This document shows positions 29,201 through 39,351 of a stretch of 64,000 bases of DNA, piece after piece; the stretch's first letter is position 1; each line of letters starts with the position of its first letter. The notes beneath the pieces were generated by a model. The model had not been told where the DNA came from. It worked only from the letters and a program-made list of their open reading frames with translations, and made no database searches. A program made the translations under genes and the position numbers. Where the stretch lies: contig NC_086350.1 of the NCBI RefSeq assembly GCF_036324505.1, forward strand, positions 12,756,032 to 12,820,031. Direction: 5' to 3'. Source of the stretch: Eleginops maclovinus. Its lineage: Eukaryota > Chordata > Actinopteri > Perciformes > Eleginopidae.

Positions 29201-32200
29201 TTTAGTTATAAGTATTCAGCTCACAAAAATATTCAACAACAAAAACTTAAGACATCTGAGTAAAAGTACTTAAAAAAAAGTCAAAGTAAATCGTATAAAA
29301 CCTTTAATGCCTGCATTTTAACCATTTAGTATCCACCAAATAATTGGTTTATTTTATGATTATATGATATATTTACTGTAATTGACTCATGATACGTTAA
29401 TGTTATGTTGTTTAATTGCTACAACACATTCAATCAAATGAGATCAGAGGAAGCCAAAACAGACAATAAGAGAGTCCTGTCTGTCCTGCTAACCAACATG
29501 CTCAGATATTAATGATCATCTTTCCTTATTTCTTTACAAATAGTAATCCCTAAGGTGACCAAGCACCTCCTGTCCAACCCGGTGTTCACCTGCATCATCC
29601 TGGCGGCCTGTATGGAGATCGCGGTCGTGGCTGGCTTTGCAGCTTTTCTGGGGAAATATCTCGAGCAGCAGTTCAACCTCACCACAACCTCTGCGAACCA
29701 GCTGTTAGGTCTGTATTTACAGCAAACATGCACAAGCACGCACACTATATACAGTTTATCAGTATGATAAACAGGGTTTTTCAACTTTTATGTCAAAGGT
29801 ATGACAGCGATTCCTTGTGCATGCCTGGGGATCTTCATGGGCGGTCTGCTGGTGAAGAAGCTGAACCTGTCAGCACTGGGAGCCATCCGCATGGCCATGC
29901 TGGTCAACCTGATTTCCACCGCCTGCTACGTCTGCATCCTGTTCCTCGGCTGCGACACCGGTCCCGTCGCAGGAGTGACCGTCCCATATGTCAATGAGTA
30001 AGAGAGAAGCTTTGTATTAATGGTTGAATAATGGAACAGGCAGAACTGAGATAATTCTGAGGGATTATGAGATGAGGAAAGTGGAAAAGAACTAAGTATT
30101 TTTATAAAAAGACAGACTTTCCTAAACTAAACTACTACTTTACTAAGGTTCTAGCCTTTCTTAATCCCCCCACTGATTCTCTTAAAAATGTTCTGCATTA
30201 TCTTATTATTTCAGGACACTAAAAAGCCCACTGCTGTTTTTTGTTTTTTTTATTTCTTCTAATTTACTGATTTACTTATGTAATTAGAAATCTAAAAATA
30301 TATTCAAATACAATTAGGGAAAAATAATTCATCATGACATTTTTGGGTTTCAAGGGGATTAAAAGCCAAATAATGTATAGATACCACTGAATTAGAGGAT
30401 AATTCGTCTGATATAAAGGGTTAAAGTGACTTCATGACACCTTTGGGCTGAAACAGGTCAGGCTGTCTGTAAATACATCTGATTTCAAAAGGTTTAACTT
30501 CCTGGAAAACTGGTCTAACAACGGGCTCTGTTTCGCCAATATTCAAGACATAGCCTGACACCTTAGCTTTTTATTGCTCAAAAGCCACAATCTTGTTCAG
30601 CAGATCAATAATGATATTGTATGTAAAATGGGATTAAACAGGAAATCACCAGGAGTAAATTAAAATAGAGTTAAATTAAAAAACCAACATAGGTATTTAG
30701 ATTCAGCAGAGAAAGCTAGACTATAGATTAAAACCGTTAACTCTAGATAATGTGTATATTATTATATACTCTTGGAAGCTTCAGTGCTTTTTTATACCAT
30801 AGTTTGTCCATTTGTGTCGTATCATAAATATATTATATTCTAATAAATAAACATGAGCCGTAAACAACATTACAGCACTGAAAGGTAACACTGCTGCCAA
30901 GGTTGGAGGACTTTATTGGAGGGTCTAAATGTGCAAATAAAAAAAATCTTATCACTGCCAGTCACTGGGGCACTGTGGGAATACTTTTTTATTATTAACA
31001 ACTCTGTGTCATCTCATGGAGTCTATAAAAAAGGTTTTCTATTCAGAAAGTGGCCTCGTGCTCCTCTTTGCTGCTCACACTGAATACAGATGCGACAGAC
31101 TTCACTGAATCAGTCACCGGTCCAATGAAAGAGTTGTAGCGCTCATTTTTAAGTAACAGGACATTTCATTCACTTTTAGAATGATGAATGTTATGAACCC
31201 GCTCTTAGGCCACAACAACAGGAAATACATCATAATAACGTTTTAACATAAAGGTATTTTACTAAACACGTTTGAACCCAATTAATTCAATTTAAATGCT
31301 AAGCAGGGATTTTTAGAGACTGATTGTGAATGTCAGTACAATCAATTGTAACAGTGTGCATTAGTGAAAGAGTGTGTGTTTGTTTTGTGGGTTACAGATG
31401 TGAATGTTTTACTTCTGTAGATATCTCTGCAACACAACAAAAAGACGTGTTTGACATAGCGTTTAACACTGCAACCTAATCACATTCTGTTGTAGAGTTT
31501 ACTTTATGTTTAAGCTTTAAAAAATGTATCAAATGTCTCTTTTCTATTTAGTTAATTGGAGGTCTTCGTGCACCCATGTTGAATAGTATAGATTTTTTAG
31601 GAAGATTTTGTCCAGGAGTTAAGATCCAATCCAAGATTCATTTCTTTAAACAGATGCCCTGTAAAACCATACATGACTGATTCTGATGTTGAAAAAGCAG
31701 ATTGATACTAAGTGGTTCAGTTGTCTTTAATTCTTGTTAGTTTCAGGAGTATTTTTGTCCGTATGGTGGTCTTGTGGTAAATCTGACTTAATGGCTTTGC
31801 TACTTTTATATCTGGTACCCTGTGCCCAGCTTTCTCCGAGCAGGTTATCTGTGCAGTGCAGTTTCCATGGAGATGTTAAAAGTGAGCCATAGAGTCACTG
31901 AGTGCTTCTGTTGCTCAGGTTTCCCTCTTTCTCTCTGTCCAGGACGCTGCGGGTGGGCGAGAAACCAGAAGCTCAGTGCATCAGTCAGTGCAACTGCTTC
32001 ACCTCCTCCATCAGCCCTGTGTGCGGCTCCAACGGTGTCACCTACCTATCCGCCTGCTTTGCCGGCTGCACCCGGAAAGGGAGCACTCGCATCGGGTCCA
32101 ACATCTCTCAGGTCTTTACCCCTCTCTTTGTTTTGTCGCAGCAATTACTAACATACATTTTCTGACTGTGCCGCTGGATCTCCAATAAATACATTTCAGA

Positions 32201-33670
32201 TAATGCTAACTTTTCATTGAAGTTCTTAGAATGCCCTACATACTTTAGAAAAAAGGTCCCAGTATTTCACAGCCCTGTCGTCAGCTATAACATGCCGGGC
32301 ATTTAAGTGGTGCTGTGGTTGTTCTCAGATCAGATGCTGACTGCAGATTAGTGACTTTTATATTCAAATCACATGCAGAAAGAATTTCTCTCAGCTCAGA
32401 GGCATGAAATAACACTATCACTGCTTTAGCAGTACTTTTTTTAAACCGCAAGTATATCAAGTACAGATCACATGTTTTGATACCAGGCGTTCATCCAAAT
32501 GTGAGAGTAGTGTGAGTTACAGTTATAACACGTCTTCCATGAAATTTAATCTGTTATTTTTAAAGTGGTTCCTGGATGAAGCCTCTCACCTTTTCTCTCA
32601 ACAGAACCTGACGGGATGTGCATGTGTGTCCTCTGAGAGTGAATTAGCCACAGCGACCCCAGGGAAATGTCCGATGCCGGGCTGCCAAGAAGCTTTCCTC
32701 ATCTTCCTGTGTGTGATCTGCGCCTGCAGCCTGGTCGGAGCCATGGCCCAGACACCTTCTGTTATTATTCTCATCAGGTATGTATGATTTATATGTACGA
32801 GTGTGAGTGTGTGTGAAGTGTTTGTGAATCGGTATGTTCTTGCACAAAATCAATAAGCTTAAAAAAATTATCATTTTCTCGTGAAGGACTGTGAGCCCTG
32901 AGCTGAAGTCGTACGCTCTGGGAGTGTTGTTTCTTCTGTTACGACTCCTCGGTAAGAGATCATTGATTTCTGATTCTTTGTTTCTGTCTCAATACTAACA
33001 TTTACCACAGTCACTCACACAAATACATGCCTCGATCAACCTGAGAGGCTTTGTTTGTTTTTCCACATGGAGACAAATCAGATCATCTGTACAGCAGTAC
33101 AGTTAACTACATTGGGAAAGAAACGCACATTCAGGACGTGTAGGGAGTGTAAATAAGAAAGCTCAAAACAGGTTATCTAGAAGCATGCATGTCTACTCTT
33201 ACAGATCATAAATGAGGATTCTTTTTATTCTTTGTGTTGAGGAACACATTTTCTACACACGTTTCTTTTGAGGAACAGAAAGAGTTTGTGGGCTCAGTCA
33301 GTGTTTTTGTTTTACAGGATTCATCCCCCCTCCTCTGATCTTTGGTGCGGGGATCGACTCAACTTGCCTTTTCTGGAGCTCAGACTGCGGGGATAGAGGA
33401 GCTTGCCTGCTGTACGACAACGTAGCTTACAGGCATCTGTACGTGAGCCTCGCCATCATCCTCAAGGGCATCGCCTTCCTACTCTATGCCACCACATGGT
33501 ATTGCTTGCGCAGGAACTACAAGAAGTACATCAAGAGCAATGAGGGCTACATGACGGCGACCGAGTTTTACCCCTCTCTCACAGAGGGCCCCAAACTAGT
33601 CGACAGGACAAAGTTTATATATAACCTGGAGGACCACGAGGTTTGTGAAAATATGGAGTCAGTTTTATAG
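5111..33670 (+). CDS. slco3a1: SLCO3A1 / OATP3A1 solute carrier organic anion transporter (10 coding exons)
   Basis: Twelve-span plasma-membrane organic anion transporter of the OATP family. Mammalian OATP3A1 carries prostaglandins, thyroxine and other anions; the fish substrate is inferred. Joined exons are 5111-5269, 10369-10825, 28555-28653, 28744-29016, 29544-29708, 29799-29997, 31943-32111, 32605-32777, 32887-32951 and 33318-33670. They total 2112 nt, giving 703 residues against 710 in human, and every junction keeps frame. The OATP signature DPRWIGAWWAGFL is at residues 247-259. A Kazal-like cysteine-rich extracellular loop lies at about 463-520 (SPVCGSNGVTYLSACFAGC). The N-terminal SNIKIFLISECALMLAQG and the C-terminal ENMESVL match OATP3A1 rather than other OATPs. 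The last residues S-V-L fit a class I PDZ ligand. The start is the first in-frame ATG and gives the family MQ-KKP N terminus. No frameshift or missing segment is visible. Confidence 0.97.
5270..10368 (+). other. slco3a1 intron 1
   Basis: A 5.1 kb intron with GTAAGT donor and CTTTCAG acceptor. I see no further exon. It is A+T-rich with homopolymer runs. A perfect 15-bp-stem hairpin lies 150 bp before exon 2. The reading frame at 6217-6519 (100 codons) has no recognisable product and no support. Confidence 0.85.
10185..10217. repeat. perfect inverted repeat, 15-bp arms, 3-nt loop
   Basis: The arms TATACATGCTACCTG and CAGGTAGCATGTATA are exact reverse complements separated by ATA. It sits in intron 1, just upstream of exon 2. 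Nothing else marks it as a gene. Confidence 0.9.
10369..10825 (+). CDS. slco3a1: slco3a1 coding exon 2
   Basis: Residues 54-205 plus one base of 206. It encodes the end of TM1, TM2 (VGVIASSFEIGNLALILF), TM3 (RLIGCGGIVMALGALLSAL), an extracellular loop with an N-glycosylation sequon (SNTS) and TM4 (LLLIGAQVLLGIGATPVQPL). The acceptor is TTTCAG and the donor is ATAG|GTGAG, phase 1. This is the most conserved and most G+C-rich stretch of the gene. Confidence 0.97.
14225..14348 (+). mobile_element. degenerate tRNA-derived SINE
   Basis: A B-box-like GAGTTCGACTCC is followed by a C/T-rich segment (CTCCCCCTCGACCTCCCCC) and an AATAAAATAAAG end. This is the layout of common fish SINEs. The A box is not clear, so the copy is old or 5' truncated. 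Confidence 0.5.
17769..17945 (+). mobile_element. tRNA-derived SINE, plus strand
   Basis: The A box is TAGCTCAGTTGGTAGAGC and the B box is GGTTCGAATC, about 70 bp apart with tRNA-like spacing. A C-rich body and the tail AGGCACTGGTTGCCCAAAAA follow. The same tail occurs in the copy at 21438-21577, so both belong to one family. The tRNA-like arms are diverged and followed by SINE body, so it is not a functional tRNA gene. Confidence 0.8.
20630..21165. mobile_element. hAT-type MITE, 536 bp, non-autonomous
   Basis: The terminal inverted repeats are CAGGGGTGTCCAAAACT on the left and, on the reverse strand at the right end, CAGCGGTGTCCAAACC. They are flanked by an exact 8-bp duplication GTCTATAC at 20622-20629 and 21166-21173. 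An 8-bp duplication and CAGNGG ends are typical of hAT elements. No transposase coding sequence is present. Confidence 0.88.
21438..21577 (-). mobile_element. tRNA-derived SINE, minus strand
   Basis: Read on the minus strand it has A box TAGCTCAGTGGGTAGAGC, a body with CTTTGCTGCGTGTCTTCCCC, and the tail AGGCACTGGTTGCACAAAAA. The tail matches the copy at 17769-17945. The B box (GGGTTAGATCC) is mutated. Confidence 0.75.
21965..22215. other. CpG-richer unexplained segment with imperfect inverted repeat
   Basis: Within A+T-rich intron 2, this stretch is notably richer in G+C and CpG. It contains arms AAGCCTTCCGAGAG (about 21973) and CTCTCGGAGGCTT (about 22019), which pair with one bulge. A 72-codon frame on the plus strand shows no known domain. 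It could be a conserved non-coding element, a small structured RNA or a repeat remnant. I cannot decide. Confidence 0.4.
23295..23318. repeat. perfect 24-nt palindrome
   Basis: The half-site CTGTTACCTTCA is followed directly by its reverse complement. It has no spacer and no neighbouring gene signal. Confidence 0.9.
28555..28653 (+). CDS. slco3a1: slco3a1 coding exon 3
   Basis: Residues 206-238 plus one base of 239: TM5 with LVFGPACGFILGS, then a short extracellular segment. The acceptor is ATGCAG and the donor is ACCG|GTGAGT, phase 1 at both ends. The following intron is only 90 bp. Confidence 0.96.
28744..29016 (+). CDS. slco3a1: slco3a1 coding exon 4 (OATP signature)
   Basis: Residues 239-329. 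It carries the superfamily signature DPRWIGAWWAGFL at 247-259, TM6 (LLCGALLFISALFMFGF) and most of the central cytosolic loop ending CCQQLR. The loop differs most from the human sequence. Donor CAGGG|GTGAGT, phase 1. Confidence 0.96.
29017..29543 (+). other. slco3a1 intron 4
   Basis: A 527 bp A+T-rich intron. I see nothing in it beyond splice signals. Confidence 0.85.
29544..29708 (+). CDS. slco3a1: slco3a1 coding exon 5
   Basis: Residues 330-384: IPKVTKHLLSNPVFTC, then TM7 (IILAACMEIAVVAGFAAFLG) and EQQFNLTT, whose Asn is a glycosylation sequon. The donor is TTAG|GTCTGT, a weak GT site fixed by reading frame. The next intron is 90 bp. Confidence 0.95.
29799..29997 (+). CDS. slco3a1: slco3a1 coding exon 6
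   Basis: Residues 385-450 plus two bases of 451. It encodes TM8 (AIPCACLGIFMGGLLV) and TM9 (IRMAMLVNLISTACYVCILFL) and ends in GCDTGPVAGVTVPYVNE. Donor AATGA|GTAAGA, phase 2. Confidence 0.95.
29998..31942 (+). other. slco3a1 intron 6
   Basis: A 1.9 kb A+T-rich intron. No exon, repeat of known type or RNA gene is recognisable. Confidence 0.8.
31943..32111 (+). CDS. slco3a1: slco3a1 coding exon 7 (Kazal-like loop, first part)
   Basis: Residues 451-507. The extracellular Kazal-like module has cysteines at 463, 467, 469, 478, 489 and 493. The segment after Cys493 (TRKGSTRIGSNISQ) appears longer than my memory of the human loop. The acceptor is TCCAG and the donor is TCTCAG|GTCTTT, phase 0, a weak donor fixed by frame. 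An intron-retained read-through would stop after 17 further codons. Confidence 0.92.
32112..32604 (+). other. slco3a1 intron 7
   Basis: A 493 bp intron with nothing beyond splice sites. The acceptor is CTCTCAACAG. Confidence 0.85.
32605..32777 (+). CDS. slco3a1: slco3a1 coding exon 8
   Basis: Residues 508-564. NLTGCACVSSE completes the Kazal-like loop, followed by GKCPMPGCQEAF and TM10 (LIFLCVICACSLVGAMAQ), then TPSVIILI. Donor ATCAG|GTATGT, phase 2. Confidence 0.96.
32887..32951 (+). CDS. slco3a1: slco3a1 coding exon 9
   Basis: Residues 565-586: RTVSPELKSYALGVLFLLLR, the start of TM11. A 65 bp exon between a 109 bp and a 366 bp intron. Acceptor GTGAAG, donor CTCG|GTAAGA. Confidence 0.95.
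33318..33670 (+). CDS. slco3a1: slco3a1 coding exon 10 and stop
   Basis: Residues 587-703. It holds the end of TM11 (GFIPPPLIFGAGIDSTCLFW), TM12 (LYVSLAIILKGIAFLLYAT) and the cytosolic tail ending RTKFIYNLEDHEVCENMESVL (residues 683-703), then TAG at 33668-33670. Two conserved cysteine pairs flank the short last extracellular loop. Confidence 0.97.
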
Positions 33671-35110
33671 TTTGTTATGCAAGAAACAGATAATATGGAC
33701 ATTCATATTCTCTCATAGGAATATTTTTTTCTTCTTTTCTTGAAAGGATAACGTTTTTTGATAAAAGGCAATCTATTTAACGGCCCGTTAAAGTCTAAGA
33801 AGACATTGCCCTTCACTGACCTCCACCAAACTTTCAAGGGGTCCATTTTAGTTGTTTACATATCGGCGAGGTGTTGTCCAGTGTTGCCGGTGAATTCCTG
33901 TGTTGACTCGATGGTAGAAGACGACTACAGAACTGTCTGGCTCAGTCCTAGTTGATTATTAGTGAGCCGACTTGAAGCTATTACAACTAGTTGCCATTTC
34001 GTTTTAGGTCTGTCATGACTCCAGTGAGCAGTGTGGAAAATGACAGTTTCCTTTCAGTCAGTGCACTGTGTGTTCTGTCTGTCACTCTCTCAAAAATGAG
34101 ATTGTTATGCTAAAAGTTTGGGTGATCTTCAGTTATTCATATTTAAAAAGTTGCCAAGTGTTTACAAACTAATAGTTCATTAGTTAATGCATTTTGTTTC
34201 AATGCAGGAAAGTTTCTTCTAAAAAGAGAACAGAAACACCCAGATGGTTATGCCTATTAGATGTGTTAACTGTCAGAATATTAAGTCTAATAACTTAAAA
34301 CAAGGTAGTGTTTTCATGTCATCATGCACTGTTCAGTTATATCTTGCTGGATCACAGGCACTGTTTTTGATACTGTTTAGACTAGGCTGTGAAGTCATGT
34401 CTCATAGGTGCAATTCATATCTGATACATCGATGTTTATTACTAGCTTTGTGTCAGACTGCAGGTTTGTTTTTCATTATAGCAGTTTGTTCCATATCCAC
34501 ATTTGTATTTACATTTGCAGACTTTATTCAGCCTAACGCGTCTTAATAAGGGATTCATCAGAATGTTAATTATATTTTCTTTTGACTTTCACCTAGTGGA
34601 AGCAATTACAAAGATCAAGAGTAATATTTCTATGTTTGGTAAAAACAGATAAGAAGTAATATATATCGGTGTCATTAAGCCCAGGATGTTTTATTAGGTT
34701 GTATTTGAAAGGACAGTATAAATTATATATGATCTAATTGTCTGAGATGCGTTTGTGTGATGTCACATTAGATTTGGGACAATTCATAGAAATGGGAAGA
34801 TGTATGGTGCATTATTGGGTATATAAAACAGCCTGTTATGAATGGAATAAAATAGAAATGTTCAGGAGTTTGTGTGTGCCTTGGTCAAATAAAGCAAACA
34901 ACTCTGCAAGCATAGAACACACTGAATATATTCCTGGACATGAATTTGAAGTCTTTAAGGCACCGCGGCACACACTGTACGACTTGTTTCTTTACTGATT
35001 TCCCTGCAATTACAGTTTTGACTTTGTCCCTTTTCTTACACTTTTTGTATGGCAACATATTGTTTATTTTACTCTGGAAATAAATTATTTTTCAGAAAAT
35101 AAATGAAAAT
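33671..35110 (+). other. slco3a1: slco3a1 3' UTR (inferred) with poly(A) signals
   Basis: Non-coding sequence after the stop. Overlapping candidate poly(A) signals AATAAA occur at 35079-35084 and 35098-35103, and an earlier one near 34888. A 3' UTR of about 1.4 kb is inferred. The cleavage site is not proven. Confidence 0.6.
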
Positions 35111-36111
35111 TTGACTTTTTCATTCTTTCTACGAGAATAATTAAAGAGTTGCTCTGTAAAGTGTTTGGTTTGGTTTTATTCTATCGTACCCAACCTTCAC
35201 ACTACACACTGACAAACAAAAATGCACTTTAGCTAAACAAGATGGGTGGGGGCGAATCTATTAAAAAGGGACATGGACATGGAAGAACAAAATTCACGGC
35301 TCATATTTCCCCAATAGAGTGATAACTCAGTAAGATGTGAAGTATTGACCCAAAACATTAATGGACCACATAAGCACACAGACTTATGACATTTTTATTT
35401 GCACAGCAGATTTACAGCCTGTATTTCAGCTATTATCTTTAATCATTCAGTCACTATTCATCAGGGAGCCATTGACACTTTGAGAGGCTGTAAAAAAAAT
35501 AGCTCAATTTTTAAATATCTAACTATACAAATTCTTAACTAAACAAAGATGCCTGTCATCTACAATCTGCTATTCATATTTTAATTGTCTCTAAAAAGCT
35601 GCAGGACTTTCATGAGCCTCTAAAGTATACAAGAGTGCATTTATTACTATAGCACCAATTTTGCAAACACTGCTGAGGGAAGGACAAAAGAGGAAGCAGC
35701 CTAAAAAGTGAATTTGTAGGGTATTGGGACAATAGGTAAAAGAAAGAAAGAAATATGTAAAACTACCTTAAGTAATTCAATCGCATTTTCAGTGCTTTAT
35801 TTACCAACAGTGATTGAAAATCATTTTTTGCAATAACTCACAGATCCAATAATTGGACTGATGTGAATCTGAACTTTTTATGGAAACATGAGCATGAGAC
35901 TGCCGTTGAGCAAAGAAGCAAACAAATACTGTTTCATCAAAATGTTGACTGCATTTTTGTGAGAGATATAAAAGATAACATTTCTTTGTAGCCAACAACC
36001 AGACTTCCAAAGGGTTTCAAAAGGCCGCCCTCTACGTTTCAATAAATAACCTGTCACACCTGCACACCGCCCATTAGAGGCTGACCTCTGTCTGTCACAG
36101 CTGCAGAGTTT

Positions 36112-36124
36112 GGGGGGGGGGGGG
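36112..36124 (+). repeat. poly-G run of 13
   Basis: An uninterrupted run of 13 G on the plus strand, a likely slippage-prone or G-quadruplex-forming site. Confidence 0.9.
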
Positions 36125-36728
36125 TGTTGGTTTATTGTGTGTAGCGATGTTGCTCTTACACAGTGCACATTGTATGTGCTGTGAATATTTGCTGTGAAGA
36201 CTGATAAAAGAAGCTTGCACTTGAAATGTTTAAATGATTAAAAATTACCACAGTGAAGTCCCTCAGCAGCTCTGAAAACTGAGCCAAAAATGAAGCTTTT
36301 CTTTTAGTGCCAAAAAGTCAGATCCTAACATTATCAAATACAACAAAACAGTCTGCTGGGTTGTAATGAATAGTACCGTTTCAGTTAATCAAAGATATCA
36401 TTGTGATTAAATAAATTACTCAAACCGGGTAAACAATAAATAATAAATCACAACTTTATTTAAAATCTTTGGCTTGTGTACTGAAGCAGTCAAAGAAGCA
36501 GCCTCTTATGAAAACAGCATGTCGAAGTAACTATGATTTCTAAGCTCATGTGAGTGCAAAAGTGAAAAAATGAGAGTGTCAAGCAGGTTCAATTAGCTTA
36601 ATGGGTGCTCTAGTCAAACTGTTGCACAACAACTCCAGTGGAAAAAATAAAGCAATAAATCCTCCACCCAGAGCTGTGACTGTTGAGGGATGTACTGTCA
36701 ATGATCCAATGAATATTAATCTAGTGAA

Positions 36729-36848
36729 GTGAGTGAGTGAGTGAGTGAGTGAGTGAGTGAGTGAGTGAGTGAGTGAGTGAGTGAGTGAGTGAGTGAGTGA
36801 GTGAGTGAGTGAGTGAGTGAGTGAGTGAGTGAGTGAGTGAGTGAGTGA
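36729..36848. repeat. (GTGA)n microsatellite, about 30 copies
   Basis: About 120 bp of perfect tetranucleotide repeat followed by a short GA run. It encodes a spurious Ser-Leu-Thr-His frame on the minus strand. Confidence 0.97.
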
Positions 36849-38164
36849 GAGAGAGTGACAAAAGCGACATCACACACTAGGAGATGAATGCAAATGTGAG
36901 ATGCCTGACAGATTTTACAATATACATTAAGTATCACATCACTTGTATATAAATGAAGAATATACATTTCAGCTTTAGATATTATTGCAAGGATGAATTT
37001 GATTATGAGTCTTGTCATTATGGCTCATAATTATCTTAAGGCTCCAGCTGCACCTTTCACTTTATGTTAATCTGGCCTTTACCCATGTCTGTGAAATGCA
37101 ATTGTGTAGATGATATATGCATGATATTTGAAATCAGATAGAGCTGACACTTTATAGTTGCTTTCACTAATTGATGCCTAAAACTAAACCAAATCCAAAC
37201 ATGTGCTAGTGCACCACTAGTATTTTTAATTATTATCAGCAAATAGAAACAAATAAAGTTTAATACAGTATAGCTAAAGGTTTGATACTAATTTTGACAA
37301 GAGACATATTTGTGCTATATTTGGATGAGGATTCGCAGGACTAGGGAAAAGTCCTGAAGGATGAGGATCATTATTTGCAAATCTATTATATAATCTGGAA
37401 ACTCTAATTATGAAATACTGTAAGAACTGCATCATATAGATAGGCTACTGACACAATAATCACTGTAATGTGGTACAACAATGTTCTCAAACATTTTAGA
37501 TAATTATAGAAATGGCTTCAAGTGTAGTTATTTAGCTGTTGTAATTAAAACTGTCATTGTGCAAAATAACTTGCGAAGCAATGTTTACGCACTGCTTGAG
37601 CACGAGTTAATTAAGCAGCAATTAGTGAATTCTAATGTATATTTTATGTTTGAGAGAAATGTGTTTTTGTTATCACTCCAACATTTACATTCATGTATTA
37701 GAGGAGTAGCAGACATTTTTGACGGAAACTGCAAGAAAAAGCAATCATGCCCAGCCAGCTTTTTCCGGAAAAACGTTAGCCTTTGAAAATATATAATCAA
37801 AGAAATGGTAGACACAGCAGAGCCGGTGGTAGTAATACAAAGATGGTGTGATCCATTTCCTTTTCCCAGATCAGCAGTTCTGCCAGAAAAGAACTGAAAT
37901 ATGATGAGTGATGAAACACAACTGAAAAATGAAAGCTAAAAAAATGTTTCTAAATTAAGGTGCTGTCCAATATGTATGACTTTTCAAGTGTAGTTTTACT
38001 AGAAAGTAGTTTAACCACTGCTCAGAAATCCTGCTCCAGGGATGGACGAAAATACTAAAACCAATATTTAAAAAATAATCCTGAACCAAAGAAAGTGCCA
38101 TCAGCCAAAATAACGTGTTGTTGTAGCTGGTCAAGGCAGAGCTAGTTTTAAACACATTATATCC

Positions 38165-38330
38165 AGTCCTGTGGTTCCCAATGAAGTAGTGCGACCGCCT
38201 CTAAAGGGTCACAAAATAAATGTCAGGGGGTTGTGGGATGATTAATGAGTGGTTGGAAAGGTTGGAGGAAAAACAAAAGAATAAAAAGTTCTGAAACACA
38301 AATTGCTATTGGCTTTTCTCTACTTGTTGC
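38165..38330 (+). mobile_element. probable hAT-type MITE remnant
   Basis: GTGGTTCCCAATG, then a GACCGCCTCTAAAGGGTCAC segment, ATAAATGTCAGGGGGTTG and GATGATTAATGAG, follow the order seen in common vertebrate and fish hAT-derived MITEs. The outer ends are not resolvable, so limits are approximate. Confidence 0.5.
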
Positions 38331-38689
38331 TCTTTTGTAATGATTAACTAATTGACTTATTTGGGTCTTCAATGGTTCTTTAAAATGAAATCATATAAGA
38401 AGTTTGGATGGGAAATTAGTTTTGGGTGGACCTAACAACTGCAGACAAGTTTTTACATGCAAAAACCATTGGGACTTAATGATTTAATCTTGAATAATGC
38501 ATACGCTTATATTATTTTAAGTCAAATATTGTGAGATGAATGTAATGGTGTAAACTATACAGCATTTCTGTATGAAATGTATAAGGACATAAGTTATAAT
38601 GTCGAAATATATGAATACCCAAGCAAAGTTCATTAAATGAACATTACTTAATGAGACTCATCGTTACCCTCCACCCCTGTGACCAGAGC

Positions 38690-39253
38690 TATAAAAAGAT
38701 AGCCCCATTTAATTCAGTAAAATGTCTGATGGGACTCTCACTGTGAGCTTCATTGAAGCTTCGACCTATATTTCTAAATACTTGCAATCAGTCCTCACAT
38801 CCCACATCAGATACAACAACAGTCTCTCTGTTTGGATATGAGTGGTGCAAACCTGCCTTGCGCACCTGCCCACATTTACACTGCGGTCACAACACCTGGG
38901 GAGTGAAATGAAAGCAGCTTGGATAAAGATGGAAGTAGTTGGCCGCTGCGCCTTTAAGACTGCATGTGGTCTCCATCTCGCTGCTCCCTTTGCAGGCTGT
39001 GTAGGTGCACGCTTTCAAAGTTTGACTGGGGAATAGCCGGAGAACAGTGGAGGCGGCATCGGGAAAACACACAGGAAATCTACATCTGTAGAGGGGAAAG
39101 CATCGCAGCTCGCCTGGGAGGGTCCGGCTCTGGCGATAAGAACAATGGGAGAGATGGCTAAGCGGATTTTCGATGTGTAAATGGGAAACACAAGAAGGTG
39201 AATGTAACACAGTGTTCGCTGGAAGAAGGGACCCCCGGCTGCCCCCCTCAGCC
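38690..39253 (+). promoter_or_regulatory. st8sia2: st8sia2 promoter region and 5' UTR
   Basis: A TATA-like TATAAAAAG lies at 38690-38698. G+C and CpG rise from about 38930 to the start codon. Transcription may start anywhere in this interval, and I cannot fix the site. An in-frame upstream ATG at 39173 would add 27 residues but has poor start context. Confidence 0.45.
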
Positions 39254-39351
39254 ATGCCGCTCGTATTCCGCACACTGTTGTTCGGCTTTGTAACGCTGCT
39301 CGTTGTGGTTCTCATAATAGACGATATTGCAGAAGTGGAGAAAGAAACTGC
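39254..39351 (+). CDS. st8sia2: st8sia2 coding exon 1
   Basis: Residues 1-32 plus two bases of 33: a short cytosolic tail MPLVFR and the signal anchor, then AEVEKET. I chose the ATG at 39254 because it gives the family's very short cytosolic tail. Donor CTGC|GTAAGT. Confidence 0.92.

Larger units (their letters stand above)
35111..38680. other. intergenic DNA between slco3a1 and st8sia2
   Basis: No gene is recognisable. It includes a 13-base G run (36112-36124), a (GTGA)n array and a hAT-like MITE remnant. Reading frames such as 36716-37018 on the minus strand come from the tetranucleotide repeat. Confidence 0.75.

Noticed and set aside
36716..37018. 100-codon minus-strand frame of repeated Ser-Leu-Thr-His
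   Set aside because: It is a direct translation of the (GTGA)n microsatellite.
39173..39253. Upstream in-frame ATG extending st8sia2 by 27 residues
   Set aside because: Poor initiation context, and it would give an atypically long cytosolic tail. The ATG at 39254 matches the family.
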